This document shows positions 10,552-19,084 of a DNA stretch of 64,000 nt, in pieces; the first letter of the stretch is position 1, and each line of letters opens with the position of its first letter. The stretch is from Mycolicibacterium sp. CR10 (GTDB lineage: Bacteria > Actinomycetota > Actinomycetes > Mycobacteriales > Mycobacteriaceae), in assembly GCF_005222675.1 (NCBI RefSeq), contig NZ_STGE01000009.1, positions 62,001 through 126,000 on the forward strand, given 5' to 3'. Below the pieces are notes generated by a model that saw only the letters and a list, made by a program, of their open reading frames with translations, did no database searches and was not told where the DNA came from. The translations under genes were made by a program, and so were the position numbers.

Positions 10552-10569
10552 CTGCGACACCGGTCGCAG
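10552..10569. terminator. Bidirectional hairpin terminator
   Basis: CTGCGAC-ACCG-GTCGCAG is a perfect 7-bp stem with a 4-nt loop between the converging zinc-ribbon and MFS genes. There is no U-tract, which is usual for mycobacterial terminators. Confidence 0.5.
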
Positions 10570-10581
10570 CCGGGGCCCGCG

Positions 10582-11820
10582 TCAGCGGCGACCCGTGGCC
10601 TCGACCGGCTGGCCGTCGGGCGCCGTTGGCTCGAGGTCGGAGAGGGCGCGGGACAGCAGTACTGCGACAGCAAGGACAAGCCAGACGGCGACGACTGCCA
10701 GTCCCGCTGCGGTCGGCGAACCGTACTCGGCGACCACCCCCGCGAGCCCGATGCCCAGGGGCGCGGCGACCTGCAGGCAGGCGTTCTGCACGCTGAGCAC
10801 CCGGCCGCGAACCGCGTCCGGTGTCCGTTCGGCCTGCAGCACGCCCAACACACCTCCCAGCAGCGCGTTGGCCACGCCGAACACCGCCGCCCCGGCGAAC
10901 ACCATGGCCGGTGATATCAGCGTGGCGATCAGCAGGAAGCCCACCGTGGTTCCGAACAGGGCGGACATCGTCCAGAATCGTCGTGACACCCTCGGACCGA
11001 TGGCGGCGAAAGCACCCGCTCCGCAAAGCATTCCGACGGCCAGCGCAGTGAGAACGAACCCGAGGAGGTCCGGCCGTGACATCTGGCTGAAGTACAGCGG
11101 CAGCACCAGACCCTGCAGACCGCCGATCACGACCACCAGGCCGACGGTGAGAGCTACCGTCCCGCTGAGGAACCGGCTACGTCGTAATACCGCCACCCCC
11201 ATCGTCAGTTGTGCCCACAGCGGTTCTCGCTGCCCGGGGTCGGCGTCGATGCCACCCAGGCGCCGCGGCATCACCAAGGTGAGCAGTGCTGCGGCAGCCG
11301 AGGTGGCCGCGGTGGCGAACAGGACGGTGCTGCCGTCGAACAGCGATAGCAACGTGCCGGCGGCCGCGGGACCTATCACCAGAGCCATCGATGTCATGGA
11401 CTGGCGTAGGCCCACCAGCCGCTCCAGTGACATCCCGGTGTGCCGGGCCACCGCCGGGACGAGCACCTGCCGCGCCGTCATCCCCGGAACATCGCCGAAC
11501 GAGCCGACGATCGCCAGAGCGATGAACCACGTCAGGTTCAAACCCCAGACCATGTCCACCAGGGGGATAGCGGCGACAGCGACGGCCGACACGACATCGG
11601 CGAGAACCGAGCAGGTGCGGCGGTTGACGCGATCGAGCACGATGCCGGCACACAACCCGACGAGCAGCGCAGGGACGGCGGTTGCGGCGGACACGGCCCC
11701 GACGCTGAGCGGACTCCCGGTGGTCTGCAGCACGATCAGCGGCAGAGCGACGGCAGCGACTCCGTTACCGAGCAGGCTCAGAAAGTGAGAGCCGAGGTAG
11801 GCGACAGCGGCGGGTGGCAT
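10582..11820 (-). CDS. MFS transporter (EntS-like exporter type)
   Basis: A 412-aa protein with about 12 membrane helices. The loop between helices 2 and 3 reads AGIVLDRVNRRT, the MFS signature position (GxxxDRxxRR). The overall pattern fits the MFS_3/EntS-like group that exports siderophores, macrolides and similar compounds; the substrate is not predictable. It is transcribed away from the S9 peptidase gene and converges on the zinc-ribbon gene. Confidence 0.82.
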   Translation of the reverse strand: MPPAAVAYLGSHFLSLLGNGVAAVALPLIVLQTTGSPLSVGAVSAATAVPALLVGLCAGIVLDRVNRRTCSVLADVVSAVAVAAIPLVDMVWGLNLTWFIALAIVGSFGDVPGMTARQVLVPAVARHTGMSLERLVGLRQSMTSMALVIGPAAAGTLLSLFDGSTVLFATAATSAAAALLTLVMPRRLGGIDADPGQREPLWAQLTMGVAVLRRSRFLSGTVALTVGLVVVIGGLQGLVLPLYFSQMSRPDLLGFVLTALAVGMLCGAGAFAAIGPRVSRRFWTMSALFGTTVGFLLIATLISPAMVFAGAAVFGVANALLGGVLGVLQAERTPDAVRGRVLSVQNACLQVAAPLGIGLAGVVAEYGSPTAAGLAVVAVWLVLAVAVLLSRALSDLEPTAPDGQPVEATGRR

Positions 11821-11910
11821 CCATCCACCAAAAACTGTGACGCTGCGGCGAAGTCAACCGCTGAGGCGCCGGGTTGACCATGCCCCTACGGCAGGGTGTT
11901 GCATCGCGGT

Positions 11911-14259
11911 GTGACGCTGAACGACACGACACCGACCCGAGTGCAGTTGACAGATTCCGACTATGCGCGGGCAGAGCAGATGCTGGCCCCATACCGGGCG
12001 CGGCGGGTGCCGGGGAGCACGGTGAAACCGGACTGGCTCTCCGAGGGCAAAAGGTTCTGGTACCGGGTAGGAAGCCGCTTCGTCGTCGTGGATCCTGCCG
12101 AGGGCAGCCGGCGCGATGCGTTCGACCATGACCGGCTCGCCGCCGCGCTTTCGGTGGCCTCCGGCCAGTCAGTGACCGCAGCGGATCTGCCGATCACCGC
12201 TGTCGAGTTCGAGGACCCGATGCGTTTCAGCGCATTCGGATCGCGATGGGAGTGGTCGGAGACCGCGGGCACATGCGTGCAGGTCGACGGTGACCAACCG
12301 AACCCGGTCGCCGAAGTGGTCTCCCCGGACAAGTCCTGGGTGGCGTTTCGCCGGGACGGCAATATCTGGGTCCGGCGGGCAGGAGCGAAGCGACCCGGGG
12401 AGTTGGACCAGCGGGCAGGAGCGAAGCGACCCGGGGAGTTGGACCAGCGGGCAGGAGCGAAGCGACCCGAGGAGCAGGAGTTCCCGCTCACCGACGACGC
12501 CGAGCCGGATTTCGACTACGGCGGTCTACCCGATGCGACCGGTGCGCGGTCGCTGATGCGGCTGCTCGGCCTGCCGCCGCTCTTTCACGTCTCGTGGTCA
12601 CCGGACTCGACCCGACTGCTGGTGCAGCGCGTCGACCAACGTGGTCTGCCCGAACTGGTTCTTGTGGAATCTTCTCCCCCCGACGGCGGCCGGCCGGTAG
12701 AGCACCGCACCCGCTACCCGATGCCCGGGGAAGAGGCGCAGGCGACGATGTCATGGACGGTGCTCGATGTCGCCGAGCGCACTGTGGTGCGACAGGACGA
12801 CGAGCCGATGACCATCACGCACCCGACCGCCATCGTCTATGCGTGGTGGTCGGGGAAGGCAGGAGAAGCGGTGCACTTTCTGCACCAGTCACGCGATGCT
12901 CGAACGCTGGAGTTGCGACGTCTGGATCCCGCCAGCGGAGCCACGACCACGTTGATCAGTGAAACCGGTGAAACCCGTGTCGACCCGGCTCCGCTACTGG
13001 GTGACCCGCCGATGGTGCGGGTCCTGGAGTCCGGGGAGATGCTGTGGTGGTCGCAGCGCGACGGCTGGGGACACCTCTACCTCTACTCAGCCGACGGGCA
13101 GCAGGTCAGTCAGATCACCATGGGGCAGTGGCTGGTGCGCAGCGTGCTGTGGGTCGATGAAGACCATCGGCAGGTGTGGTTCCTCGCCGGTGGTCTCCTC
13201 GAACACGACCCGTACGTCCGCCAGATCTGCCGGATCAATCTCGACGGTTCAGGGTTCACCCGAATCACCGACGACCACCTCGACCACGACGCGGTGAGTC
13301 CACCCGAGGGCGGCTACCTCGTCGACCGTGCTTCCACCTCGAACCAACCGGCCCGCTCGGTGGTGCTCGATGGCGACGGGGAGGTCATGGTCGAGCTCGA
13401 ATCCCCGGGGACAGTCGGGCTGGAGGCGCTGGGCTGGAGCCCGCCCGAACGGTTCCGCGCGACCGCCGCAGACGGCAAGACCCCGATCTACGGCCTGCTG
13501 TGGCGGCCGCACGGGTTCGACCCGCAGCGGCGCTATCCGGTGATCGAGCACATCTACCCGGGTCCGCAGAACTTCCGGGCCGGTCCGTCCTTCAACGAGA
13601 TGCACCACGGCGAACCGGAAGCGTACGCCGCACTGGGTTTCGCGGCGGTGGCGATCGACGGGCGCGGTACCGCCGGGCGTAGCAAGGCCTTTCATGATCA
13701 CTCCTATGGCGACCTGGGCAATGCCGGTGCCCTGGACGGCCACATCGCCGCGATCCGTGAACTGGGCCAACGGTATCCGTGGCTCGACACCGAGCGTGTC
13801 GGGATCACCGGCCAATCCGCGGGGGGTTTCGCCGCCGCCCGCGCTGTGCTGAGGTATCCCGAGTTCTACAAGGTTGCGGTCGCGGTATCGGGCAACCACG
13901 ACAACGGCGTGAACCTGACCATGTGGGCCGAGCATTACCACGGTGATGTCAGCGAGGAGGGTAAGCGCGCGATCTCCAACGTGCCCCTGGCCGACAACCT
14001 CCAGGGAAAGCTGTTGTTGATCCACGGGGAGCTCGATGACAACGCCCACACCCATCAGACGATGCGGCTGGTCGATGCACTTATCAAGGCGGACAAAGAC
14101 TTCGACATGGTCATCATTCCGGGAACCGAACACGCCCTGATCGGCCGGATGCACTACTTCTTCCGTCGCACCTGGGACTTCTTCGTCCGACACCTGCACG
14201 GGACCGAACCGCCCGGTTACCGCCTCGCACCGTTGCCGATGCCCGGCCTCGAGGTTTAG
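11911..14259 (+). CDS. S9 family (DPP IV-like) serine peptidase
   Basis: A 782-aa peptidase of the dipeptidyl-peptidase IV type: an N-terminal beta-propeller (about residues 60-520) and a C-terminal alpha/beta-hydrolase domain. The catalytic residues read as Ser636 in GQSAGG, Asp709/710 in GELDDN and His741 in TEHAL. These enzymes cut short peptides after proline-like residues; with no signal peptide it is predicted cytoplasmic. The GTG at 11911 is chosen for the best start of the homologous region; an in-frame GTG lies at 11896. Within the propeller, residues 155-188 are a tandem repeat of 12 aa encoded by 36-bp DNA repeats, which looks like a late insertion. Confidence 0.85.
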   Translation: MTLNDTTPTRVQLTDSDYARAEQMLAPYRARRVPGSTVKPDWLSEGKRFWYRVGSRFVVVDPAEGSRRDAFDHDRLAAALSVASGQSVTAADLPITAVEFEDPMRFSAFGSRWEWSETAGTCVQVDGDQPNPVAEVVSPDKSWVAFRRDGNIWVRRAGAKRPGELDQRAGAKRPGELDQRAGAKRPEEQEFPLTDDAEPDFDYGGLPDATGARSLMRLLGLPPLFHVSWSPDSTRLLVQRVDQRGLPELVLVESSPPDGGRPVEHRTRYPMPGEEAQATMSWTVLDVAERTVVRQDDEPMTITHPTAIVYAWWSGKAGEAVHFLHQSRDARTLELRRLDPASGATTTLISETGETRVDPAPLLGDPPMVRVLESGEMLWWSQRDGWGHLYLYSADGQQVSQITMGQWLVRSVLWVDEDHRQVWFLAGGLLEHDPYVRQICRINLDGSGFTRITDDHLDHDAVSPPEGGYLVDRASTSNQPARSVVLDGDGEVMVELESPGTVGLEALGWSPPERFRATAADGKTPIYGLLWRPHGFDPQRRYPVIEHIYPGPQNFRAGPSFNEMHHGEPEAYAALGFAAVAIDGRGTAGRSKAFHDHSYGDLGNAGALDGHIAAIRELGQRYPWLDTERVGITGQSAGGFAAARAVLRYPEFYKVAVAVSGNHDNGVNLTMWAEHYHGDVSEEGKRAISNVPLADNLQGKLLLIHGELDDNAHTHQTMRLVDALIKADKDFDMVIIPGTEHALIGRMHYFFRRTWDFFVRHLHGTEPPGYRLAPLPMPGLEV
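12375..12474 (+). repeat. 36-bp tandem repeat inside the S9 peptidase gene
   Basis: Two identical 36-bp units (12375-12410, 12411-12446) and a third partial unit (12447-12474, one difference) encode RAGAKRPGELDQ repeated. The frame is kept. Each unit contains the core GAGCGAAGCGAC, which also occurs twice in the gene at 19085-19570. Confidence 0.95.
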
Positions 14260-14681
14260 TCGTAGATGACGGCGTTCCCGCTGCGGCGCAGCTCCGCCAG
14301 GCCCGCCAACATGGTGTCGATCTGCTCGGCCGAGTGCCCCTCCCAGTCGAGGAGTTCGCCGACGATTCGCACGGGCTCTTTACTGCGATAGGAGCGGGTC
14401 GGGTTGCCCGGCAGCTTCTTGTCCGTGACGTTCGGATCGTCCTCCAGTTCGCCGACCGGTTCGACGATGTAAATGCGGCCGGGGCCGTCACCGGGTGCCA
14501 GCTCGGCGCCCCAGGCGGCGGCGTCCAACGTCTGCGTCACGTAGATGTGGTTCATGATGCGCCCCGCTTCGAAGTTCGACTCGCGGCCCGGAACGAGCAG
14601 CTCGCCTGCGGCGAGGTCTGCCTTCGTCCCATGCAGGTACGCGCCGGATTCGTGCACGTCGAATGGCTTTGGTGAATTCAC
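14256..14681 (-). CDS. arr: NAD+:rifampin ADP-ribosyltransferase (Arr)
   Basis: A 141-aa enzyme that transfers ADP-ribose from NAD+ to the C23 hydroxyl of rifamycins and inactivates them. The sequence follows the M. smegmatis enzyme almost residue for residue (VHESGAYLHGTKADL, FEAGRIMNH, EDDPNVTDKKLPGNPTRSY). The active-site residues of the family read here as His17, Tyr47 and Asp82. The GTG at 14681 is chosen because it gives the family's length and start and has GGGAG 8 nt upstream; another GTG lies at 14687. The 3' end overlaps the converging S9 peptidase gene by 4 bases. Rifampin resistance is expected if expressed. Confidence 0.95.
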   Translation of the reverse strand: MNSPKPFDVHESGAYLHGTKADLAAGELLVPGRESNFEAGRIMNHIYVTQTLDAAAWGAELAPGDGPGRIYIVEPVGELEDDPNVTDKKLPGNPTRSYRSKEPVRIVGELLDWEGHSAEQIDTMLAGLAELRRSGNAVIYD

Positions 14682-14763
14682 CGTCACTACTCCCGAATGT
14701 CGTCGTCGTGGGTGGCCGGACGATTGTGCAGCAGAGACGGGGTCTTGCGGCAAGCCCCCCTTC

Positions 14764-14793
14764 TCGCCATAAAATGAGAATGGGAAAAGGCGA
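14764..14793. promoter_or_regulatory. AT-rich segment upstream of arr
   Basis: In an otherwise GC-rich gap, 14768-14790 is A-rich on the plus strand and is flanked by TCGCC (14764-14768) and GGCGA (14789-14793). arr is WhiB7-controlled in related mycobacteria and WhiB7 promoters carry an AT-rich stretch next to the -35, so this is a candidate control region, about 80 bases upstream of the start. No -10/-35 pair could be assigned. Confidence 0.3.
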
Positions 14794-14913
14794 TTCAGAT
14801 CGTTGCCAGTGCTCACCCTCGCGATCAAATCGTCGGCAGGGCGACCAAATGAGCATGGGCGCAAGAGATTTGCGACGAAGCATCAACCCATGAAGCGAAA
14901 TCGCAGGACTCTC

Positions 14914-15669
14914 CTAGCCGTCCTCTGCCTTGTTGGCCCGCATGATCTCTTTGGTGCGGCGAAGCACGTCGAGTTGAGCGGGGTTGTACAGCTCCGACAT
15001 CGCTTCGTCGATGGTCTGCCTGGCGAAGTGCTCCCCTTTCGGCGCATCCGCGCGCACTTCGAGCAGGCCGGGATGCGCCGCGTACAGCGCCCGGATGTAG
15101 GGGATCAGGCCTTCGGCAACATCTTGGCGCTTCGCCTCATCGGCGTCGGCCGGCAGGTCGTCGAATGCCTGCGCCGCGGGTTCGTCAGGTGCGCTCTTCA
15201 CGAGATCGGCGTAGACCTGAAGGCCCTGCGGCCCCAGCACCCGGGTCAGGACGACGATGAGAGAGCGGTCGGCATCGGACAGCTTGGCCATCGCGTCCGG
15301 TGGTGCGAACTCCGGTGGCAGATCGGCGGGCGCAGAGCTCTCCAGGATCAGTCCCAGTTCCGACCTGGCACGCTGCAGTCGTTCGATGGTGGCCGCCAGT
15401 TCGGCATCCAACGATCGCAGCGCTTCTTCCGGATGGTCGTCGGTGTCGTCCATATCGGCGATCTGGGGAAGGGAGAACCCGAGATCGGTGAGTCGTTTGA
15501 TCCGCACCAATCGGACGAGGTGAGCGACGCCGTACTGCTTGTAGCCGTTGCTGAGACGTTCGGGCTCGGCGAGCAGACCGACCTGGTGGTAATGCCGCAC
15601 CGCGCGCAGGCTCGTGCCGGCGAGCTCAGCGATCTCCCGAGTGCTCCATGCCACTGTTCCATTCTCCAC
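14914..15669 (-). CDS. MerR family transcriptional regulator
   Basis: A 251-aa regulator with the MerR winged helix at the N-terminus (STREIAELAGTSLRAVRHYHQVGLL, then YKQYGVAHLVRLVRIKRLTDLGFSL) and a linking coiled coil (residues about 70-105). The C-terminal 140 residues are an effector region rich in Asp, Glu and Ala that I do not recognise. Start choice: GTG at 15669, with a GTG at 15654 as the alternative. It is divergent from the second S9 peptidase gene (48 bp between starts) and lies upstream of arr on the same strand with a 232-bp gap, so it may control either neighbour. Confidence 0.85.
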   Translation of the reverse strand: MENGTVAWSTREIAELAGTSLRAVRHYHQVGLLAEPERLSNGYKQYGVAHLVRLVRIKRLTDLGFSLPQIADMDDTDDHPEEALRSLDAELAATIERLQRARSELGLILESSAPADLPPEFAPPDAMAKLSDADRSLIVVLTRVLGPQGLQVYADLVKSAPDEPAAQAFDDLPADADEAKRQDVAEGLIPYIRALYAAHPGLLEVRADAPKGEHFARQTIDEAMSELYNPAQLDVLRRTKEIMRANKAEDG

Positions 15670-15680
15670 AGCGGCTCGGC

Positions 15681-15704
15681 TTGACTGTGCCGCAACGTCC
15701 GGGT
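15681..15704 (+). promoter_or_regulatory. -35 element and candidate MerR site
   Basis: TTGACT (15681-15686) opens the short gap between the MerR gene and the S9 peptidase gene and is followed by TGCCGCAACGTCCGGG. The first 11 bases, TTGACTGTGCC, are repeated at 21454-21464 upstream of the Hip1-like gene. No convincing -10 is visible. Confidence 0.35.
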
Positions 15705-15717
15705 GTGTCCTGGAGTC

Positions 15718-17610
15718 ATGGCAACACACGCGCACATTTCCGTTGACGACCTTTTCGCACCGCCCACTCGAACCCAGGCGACGATCTCACCGGACGGCAC
15801 CAGGATCGCCTTCCTGGCGCCGTGGAAGAACCGCCTCAACGTATGGGTCGAGGATGTCGATGGCGGGCGCGAGGCGCGATGCGTTACCGCCGACGAAACC
15901 CGCAGCGTGATCGAGTATCAGTGGACTGACGATCCGCGCTGGCTCCTCTACACCCAGGACAACGGCGGTGACGAAAACTGGCACATCTACCGCATCGATC
16001 TGGATGACCCGTCGGCAGATGCGGTCGACCTCACACCTTTCCCCGGGGTGCGAACATATTTCGAGCAGCTGGCCGACCGGCCGGGCAAAGTCATGGTCGG
16101 CATGAACAGGCGGACGCCGCTACTGGCCGACGCCTACGAGCTCGACATCGCCACCGGCGAGCTGACCCTGCTCGCAGAGAACCCGGGAACGGTCGCCGGA
16201 TGGTTCGCGAGCCGCGCGGGTGATCTGTTCGCTTCCTCCTTGACCGCCGACGGTGACGTTGAGCTGTCGACGTGGGAGGCAGAACAGCAGACCCTGCGTT
16301 CCCTCGTGGTGCGCGACGGCGCCGACTACACGCTGAGTATCTGGCCGGTGGCGGTCACGCCCGACGGAAAGGGCCTGTGGCTCGGGTCGAACCGGAATCC
16401 GGACCGAACGTCGCTGGTGCGGTTGGACGTCGCCACCGGTGAGGAGACCGACGTCGACAGCCACCCGACCCTCAGCATCGACCCGATGGGGGCCGTCGCC
16501 CCCGTACTGCCGCAGCCATTGATCCTCAGCGAGCGAACCGGCGACCTGCTGGGAGTGCGTTACCTCGGTGAGCGACAGGTGATTCGCGCTCTGGATGCGC
16601 AGTTCGCCGCGGTACTTGCGAACCTGGAAAAGCTGTCTGACGGTGACCTGGCCAAGATCTCCTCCGACAAGACCGGGCAACGCTGGGTGGTCAGTTTCAG
16701 CCACGACCGCGAACCCGGCGTCACCTACTTCTACGATCACAGCACGGGCGAGAGCCGGGAACTGTTCCGGCCGTACCCGCATCTGGATCCCGAGGTGCTG
16801 GCGCCGATGAGCCCAGTGACGATCCGCTCCCGCGACGGTCTGGACCTGCACTCCTACCTGACGTTGCCGGTGGGGGTGACAGGCCCGGTGCCGATGGTGC
16901 TGTTGGTGCACGGCGGCCCGTGGGCGCGCGACACCTGGGGTTATCACCCTGACGTGCAACTGCTGGCCAACCGCGGCTATGCGGTGCTGCAGGTCAACTT
17001 TCGTGGATCCACCGGATACGGACAGGGTTTCGTCAAAGCGGCGATCGGCGAGTTCGCCGGCAAGATGCACGACGACCTCATCGACGCCGTCAACTGGGCC
17101 GTCGAGCAGGGTCACGCCGATCCCGATCGCGTCGCGATCTTCGGCGGCTCCTACGGCGGCTATGCCACGCTCGTCGGCGTCACATTCACCCCGGACGTGT
17201 TCGCCGCGGCCATCGACTACGTCGGCATCTCCAGCCTCGCGAACTTCATGCGGACCCTTCCTGAGATCGCGCGGCCGCATCTGGCCAACAACTGGCATCT
17301 GTTCGTCGGTGACCCCGACATTCCGGAGCAGGAGGCGGACATGCTGGCCCGCTCCCCGATCACCCGGGCGGATCAGATCACGACACCACTGTTGGTGATC
17401 CAGGGCGCCAACGACTCTCGGGTTGTGCAGGCCGAATCAGACAATCTGGTCGAGGCGCTGCGGGCCCGCGGTGTCGACGTCGAGTACATGGTCAAGGACG
17501 ACGAGGGGCACGGTTTCCTCAACCCCAACAACGTGATTGACATGTACCGTGCCGTCGATCGATTCCTCGCCGAGCACCTGGGCCATCGACCGAAGGGACA
17601 CGCAGCATGA
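15718..17610 (+). CDS. S9 family (acylaminoacyl/prolyl oligopeptidase-like) serine peptidase
   Basis: A 630-aa serine peptidase with an N-terminal beta-propeller (about residues 15-350, opening with the TISPDGTRIAFLAP type repeat) and a catalytic alpha/beta-hydrolase domain. The triad reads Ser478 in GGSYGG, Asp566 in GANDSR and His598 in EGHGF. The GGSYGGY form is typical of acylaminoacyl-peptidase-like members. No signal peptide. GGAG lies just upstream of the ATG at 15718. The last four bases overlap the DUF3159 gene, and a MerR gene is divergent upstream. Confidence 0.9.
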   Translation: MATHAHISVDDLFAPPTRTQATISPDGTRIAFLAPWKNRLNVWVEDVDGGREARCVTADETRSVIEYQWTDDPRWLLYTQDNGGDENWHIYRIDLDDPSADAVDLTPFPGVRTYFEQLADRPGKVMVGMNRRTPLLADAYELDIATGELTLLAENPGTVAGWFASRAGDLFASSLTADGDVELSTWEAEQQTLRSLVVRDGADYTLSIWPVAVTPDGKGLWLGSNRNPDRTSLVRLDVATGEETDVDSHPTLSIDPMGAVAPVLPQPLILSERTGDLLGVRYLGERQVIRALDAQFAAVLANLEKLSDGDLAKISSDKTGQRWVVSFSHDREPGVTYFYDHSTGESRELFRPYPHLDPEVLAPMSPVTIRSRDGLDLHSYLTLPVGVTGPVPMVLLVHGGPWARDTWGYHPDVQLLANRGYAVLQVNFRGSTGYGQGFVKAAIGEFAGKMHDDLIDAVNWAVEQGHADPDRVAIFGGSYGGYATLVGVTFTPDVFAAAIDYVGISSLANFMRTLPEIARPHLANNWHLFVGDPDIPEQEADMLARSPITRADQITTPLLVIQGANDSRVVQAESDNLVEALRARGVDVEYMVKDDEGHGFLNPNNVIDMYRAVDRFLAEHLGHRPKGHAA

Positions 17611-18266
17611 CCGAGACGAACACCACCGACCGAGAGCCGACCCTCCTCGAGCGGATGGGCGGGGTGTCCGGACTCATCTATGCCAGCATCCCCTCTCTTG
17701 CCTATGTCATTGTCAACGCCATTGCGGGGCTCGACGCCGCGATCGTGGTCGCTATCGGCGCGAGCTCGGGTCTGATCCTTCTGAGGGTCGTGCGCAAAGA
17801 ACCGATCCAGCCGGCCGTTTCCGGACTGCTGGGGGTCGTGGTCGCGTCGTTGATCGCGCTCTACACCGGTTCGGCGGAAGGCTATTTCCTTCCGGGCATC
17901 TGGATGAGTCTGGCGATGGCCGTGGTGTTCGCGGTCTCCATCGCGGTGCGACGGCCGCTGGTGGGAGTGATCTGGAACGCGCTCACGAGCGCAGGCGAAC
18001 GCACGGTGTGGCACACCGACAAGCGCGCTCTGCGTGCGTTCGATATAGCGACGCTGGCGTTCGTGGCGGTCTTCACCGCGAGATACGTCGTCCAGGACTG
18101 GCTTTACGATGCGGGTTCGGCGGGCTGGTTGGCAGTCGCGCGGATCGCCATGGGCTACCCCATGCTCGCGCTCGCTCTTCTGGTGACCTGGTGGGCGGTG
18201 CGCCGCGCGCGCAGCCAGCTGCAGGCGGCCTCGGATGAACGGCTCCAGAGCCCTGCGACGTGCTGA
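17607..18266 (+). CDS. DUF3159 family membrane protein
   Basis: A 219-aa polytopic membrane protein that opens with the DUF3159 pattern (LLERMGGVSGLIYASIPSLAYV). Five or six hydrophobic segments are visible and the C-terminus is a short cytoplasmic tail. Function unknown. The ATG lies inside the end of the S9 peptidase gene (ATGA overlap), so the two are translationally coupled. Mycobacteria often have this family next to unrelated enzymes, so the coupling says little about its role. Confidence 0.8.
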   Translation: MTETNTTDREPTLLERMGGVSGLIYASIPSLAYVIVNAIAGLDAAIVVAIGASSGLILLRVVRKEPIQPAVSGLLGVVVASLIALYTGSAEGYFLPGIWMSLAMAVVFAVSIAVRRPLVGVIWNALTSAGERTVWHTDKRALRAFDIATLAFVAVFTARYVVQDWLYDAGSAGWLAVARIAMGYPMLALALLVTWWAVRRARSQLQAASDERLQSPATC

Positions 18267-18400
18267 GCGGGCTGGCGCCCACCGACTCCGGGCGGCTCTC
18301 GTCGGGGACTCCTGGTGCTACGGATGAAATGGTGAGCCGCTGATGTTGACCACGTCATGCGTCCCTGGCGCACTGACGGGGTGCCCGAAAGGAGTCGCTG

Positions 18401-19036
18401 GTGAGCAAGCACTACGGGGCCATTGCGTTCACTGATGCTGTCCGCGATGTCCAACGCGACCACGGCAGCAACGGCTTCTATGGCCGCAAACGTGTCGAGG
18501 GCACGGCGACGCCCGGTATCGACGCGCTGACCGACGACGAGAAGGAATACCTCGCCGACCGTGACGGCTTCTATCTGGCGACCGTCAGCGAAACCGGCTG
18601 GCCGTATGTCCAGTTCCGCGGCGGTCCAGCCGGTTTCCTGCGGGTGGTCGACGACCACACCATCGGCTGGGCGGACTTCCGCGGCAATCTGCAGTACATC
18701 AGCACCGGCAATCTCAGCAGCAACGGTCGGGTTGCCCTGATCGCCATGGATTACCTGCACCGGCGCCGGCTGAAGATCTTCGGCCACGCCCGCATCGTCA
18801 CCGCTGCGGAAGACCCCGCCCTGGTGAGCACCTTCACCGAACCCGGCTACGACGCCGAGGTGCAACGCGTCGTCCTCGTCACGGTCGAGGCTTTCGACTG
18901 GAACTGTCCCCAGCACATCACCCCCCGGTTCACCGCTGCAGAACTGGAGCCCCACCTCGCGTCGCTGCGCGGCCAACTCGAGGCCCTGCAGGCCGAGAAC
19001 GCGCAACTCCGCGAGAAACTCGGAAGCGGCGACTGA
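18401..19036 (+). CDS. Pyridoxamine 5'-phosphate oxidase-fold flavoprotein
   Basis: A 211-aa protein of the PNPOx-like split-barrel superfamily. The core LADRDGFYLATVSETGWPYVQFRGGPAGFLRVVDD is the flavin-binding opening; the next conserved piece is the FRGNLQYISTGNL strand. The last 35 residues (EALQAENAQLREKLGS) form a short coiled coil. Such proteins bind FMN, F420 or haem and often reduce small electrophiles. GTG start with GGAG 8 nt upstream. It stands alone. Confidence 0.8.
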   Translation: MSKHYGAIAFTDAVRDVQRDHGSNGFYGRKRVEGTATPGIDALTDDEKEYLADRDGFYLATVSETGWPYVQFRGGPAGFLRVVDDHTIGWADFRGNLQYISTGNLSSNGRVALIAMDYLHRRRLKIFGHARIVTAAEDPALVSTFTEPGYDAEVQRVVLVTVEAFDWNCPQHITPRFTAAELEPHLASLRGQLEALQAENAQLREKLGSGD

Positions 19037-19084
19037 CCCGTCGTGGTCCCGGGGAATCCGGTGCCGAAGACACAGCCGCAGAGG

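Noticed and set aside
12375..12474. Tandem repeats as a CRISPR-like array
   Set aside because: Units are adjacent without spacers, keep the reading frame and lie inside a clear peptidase gene; no cas genes nearby.
14682..14913. A defined WhiB7 promoter for arr
   Set aside because: An AT-rich stretch is present, but no -35/-10 pair with the right spacing could be placed, so only a weak regulatory entry is kept.
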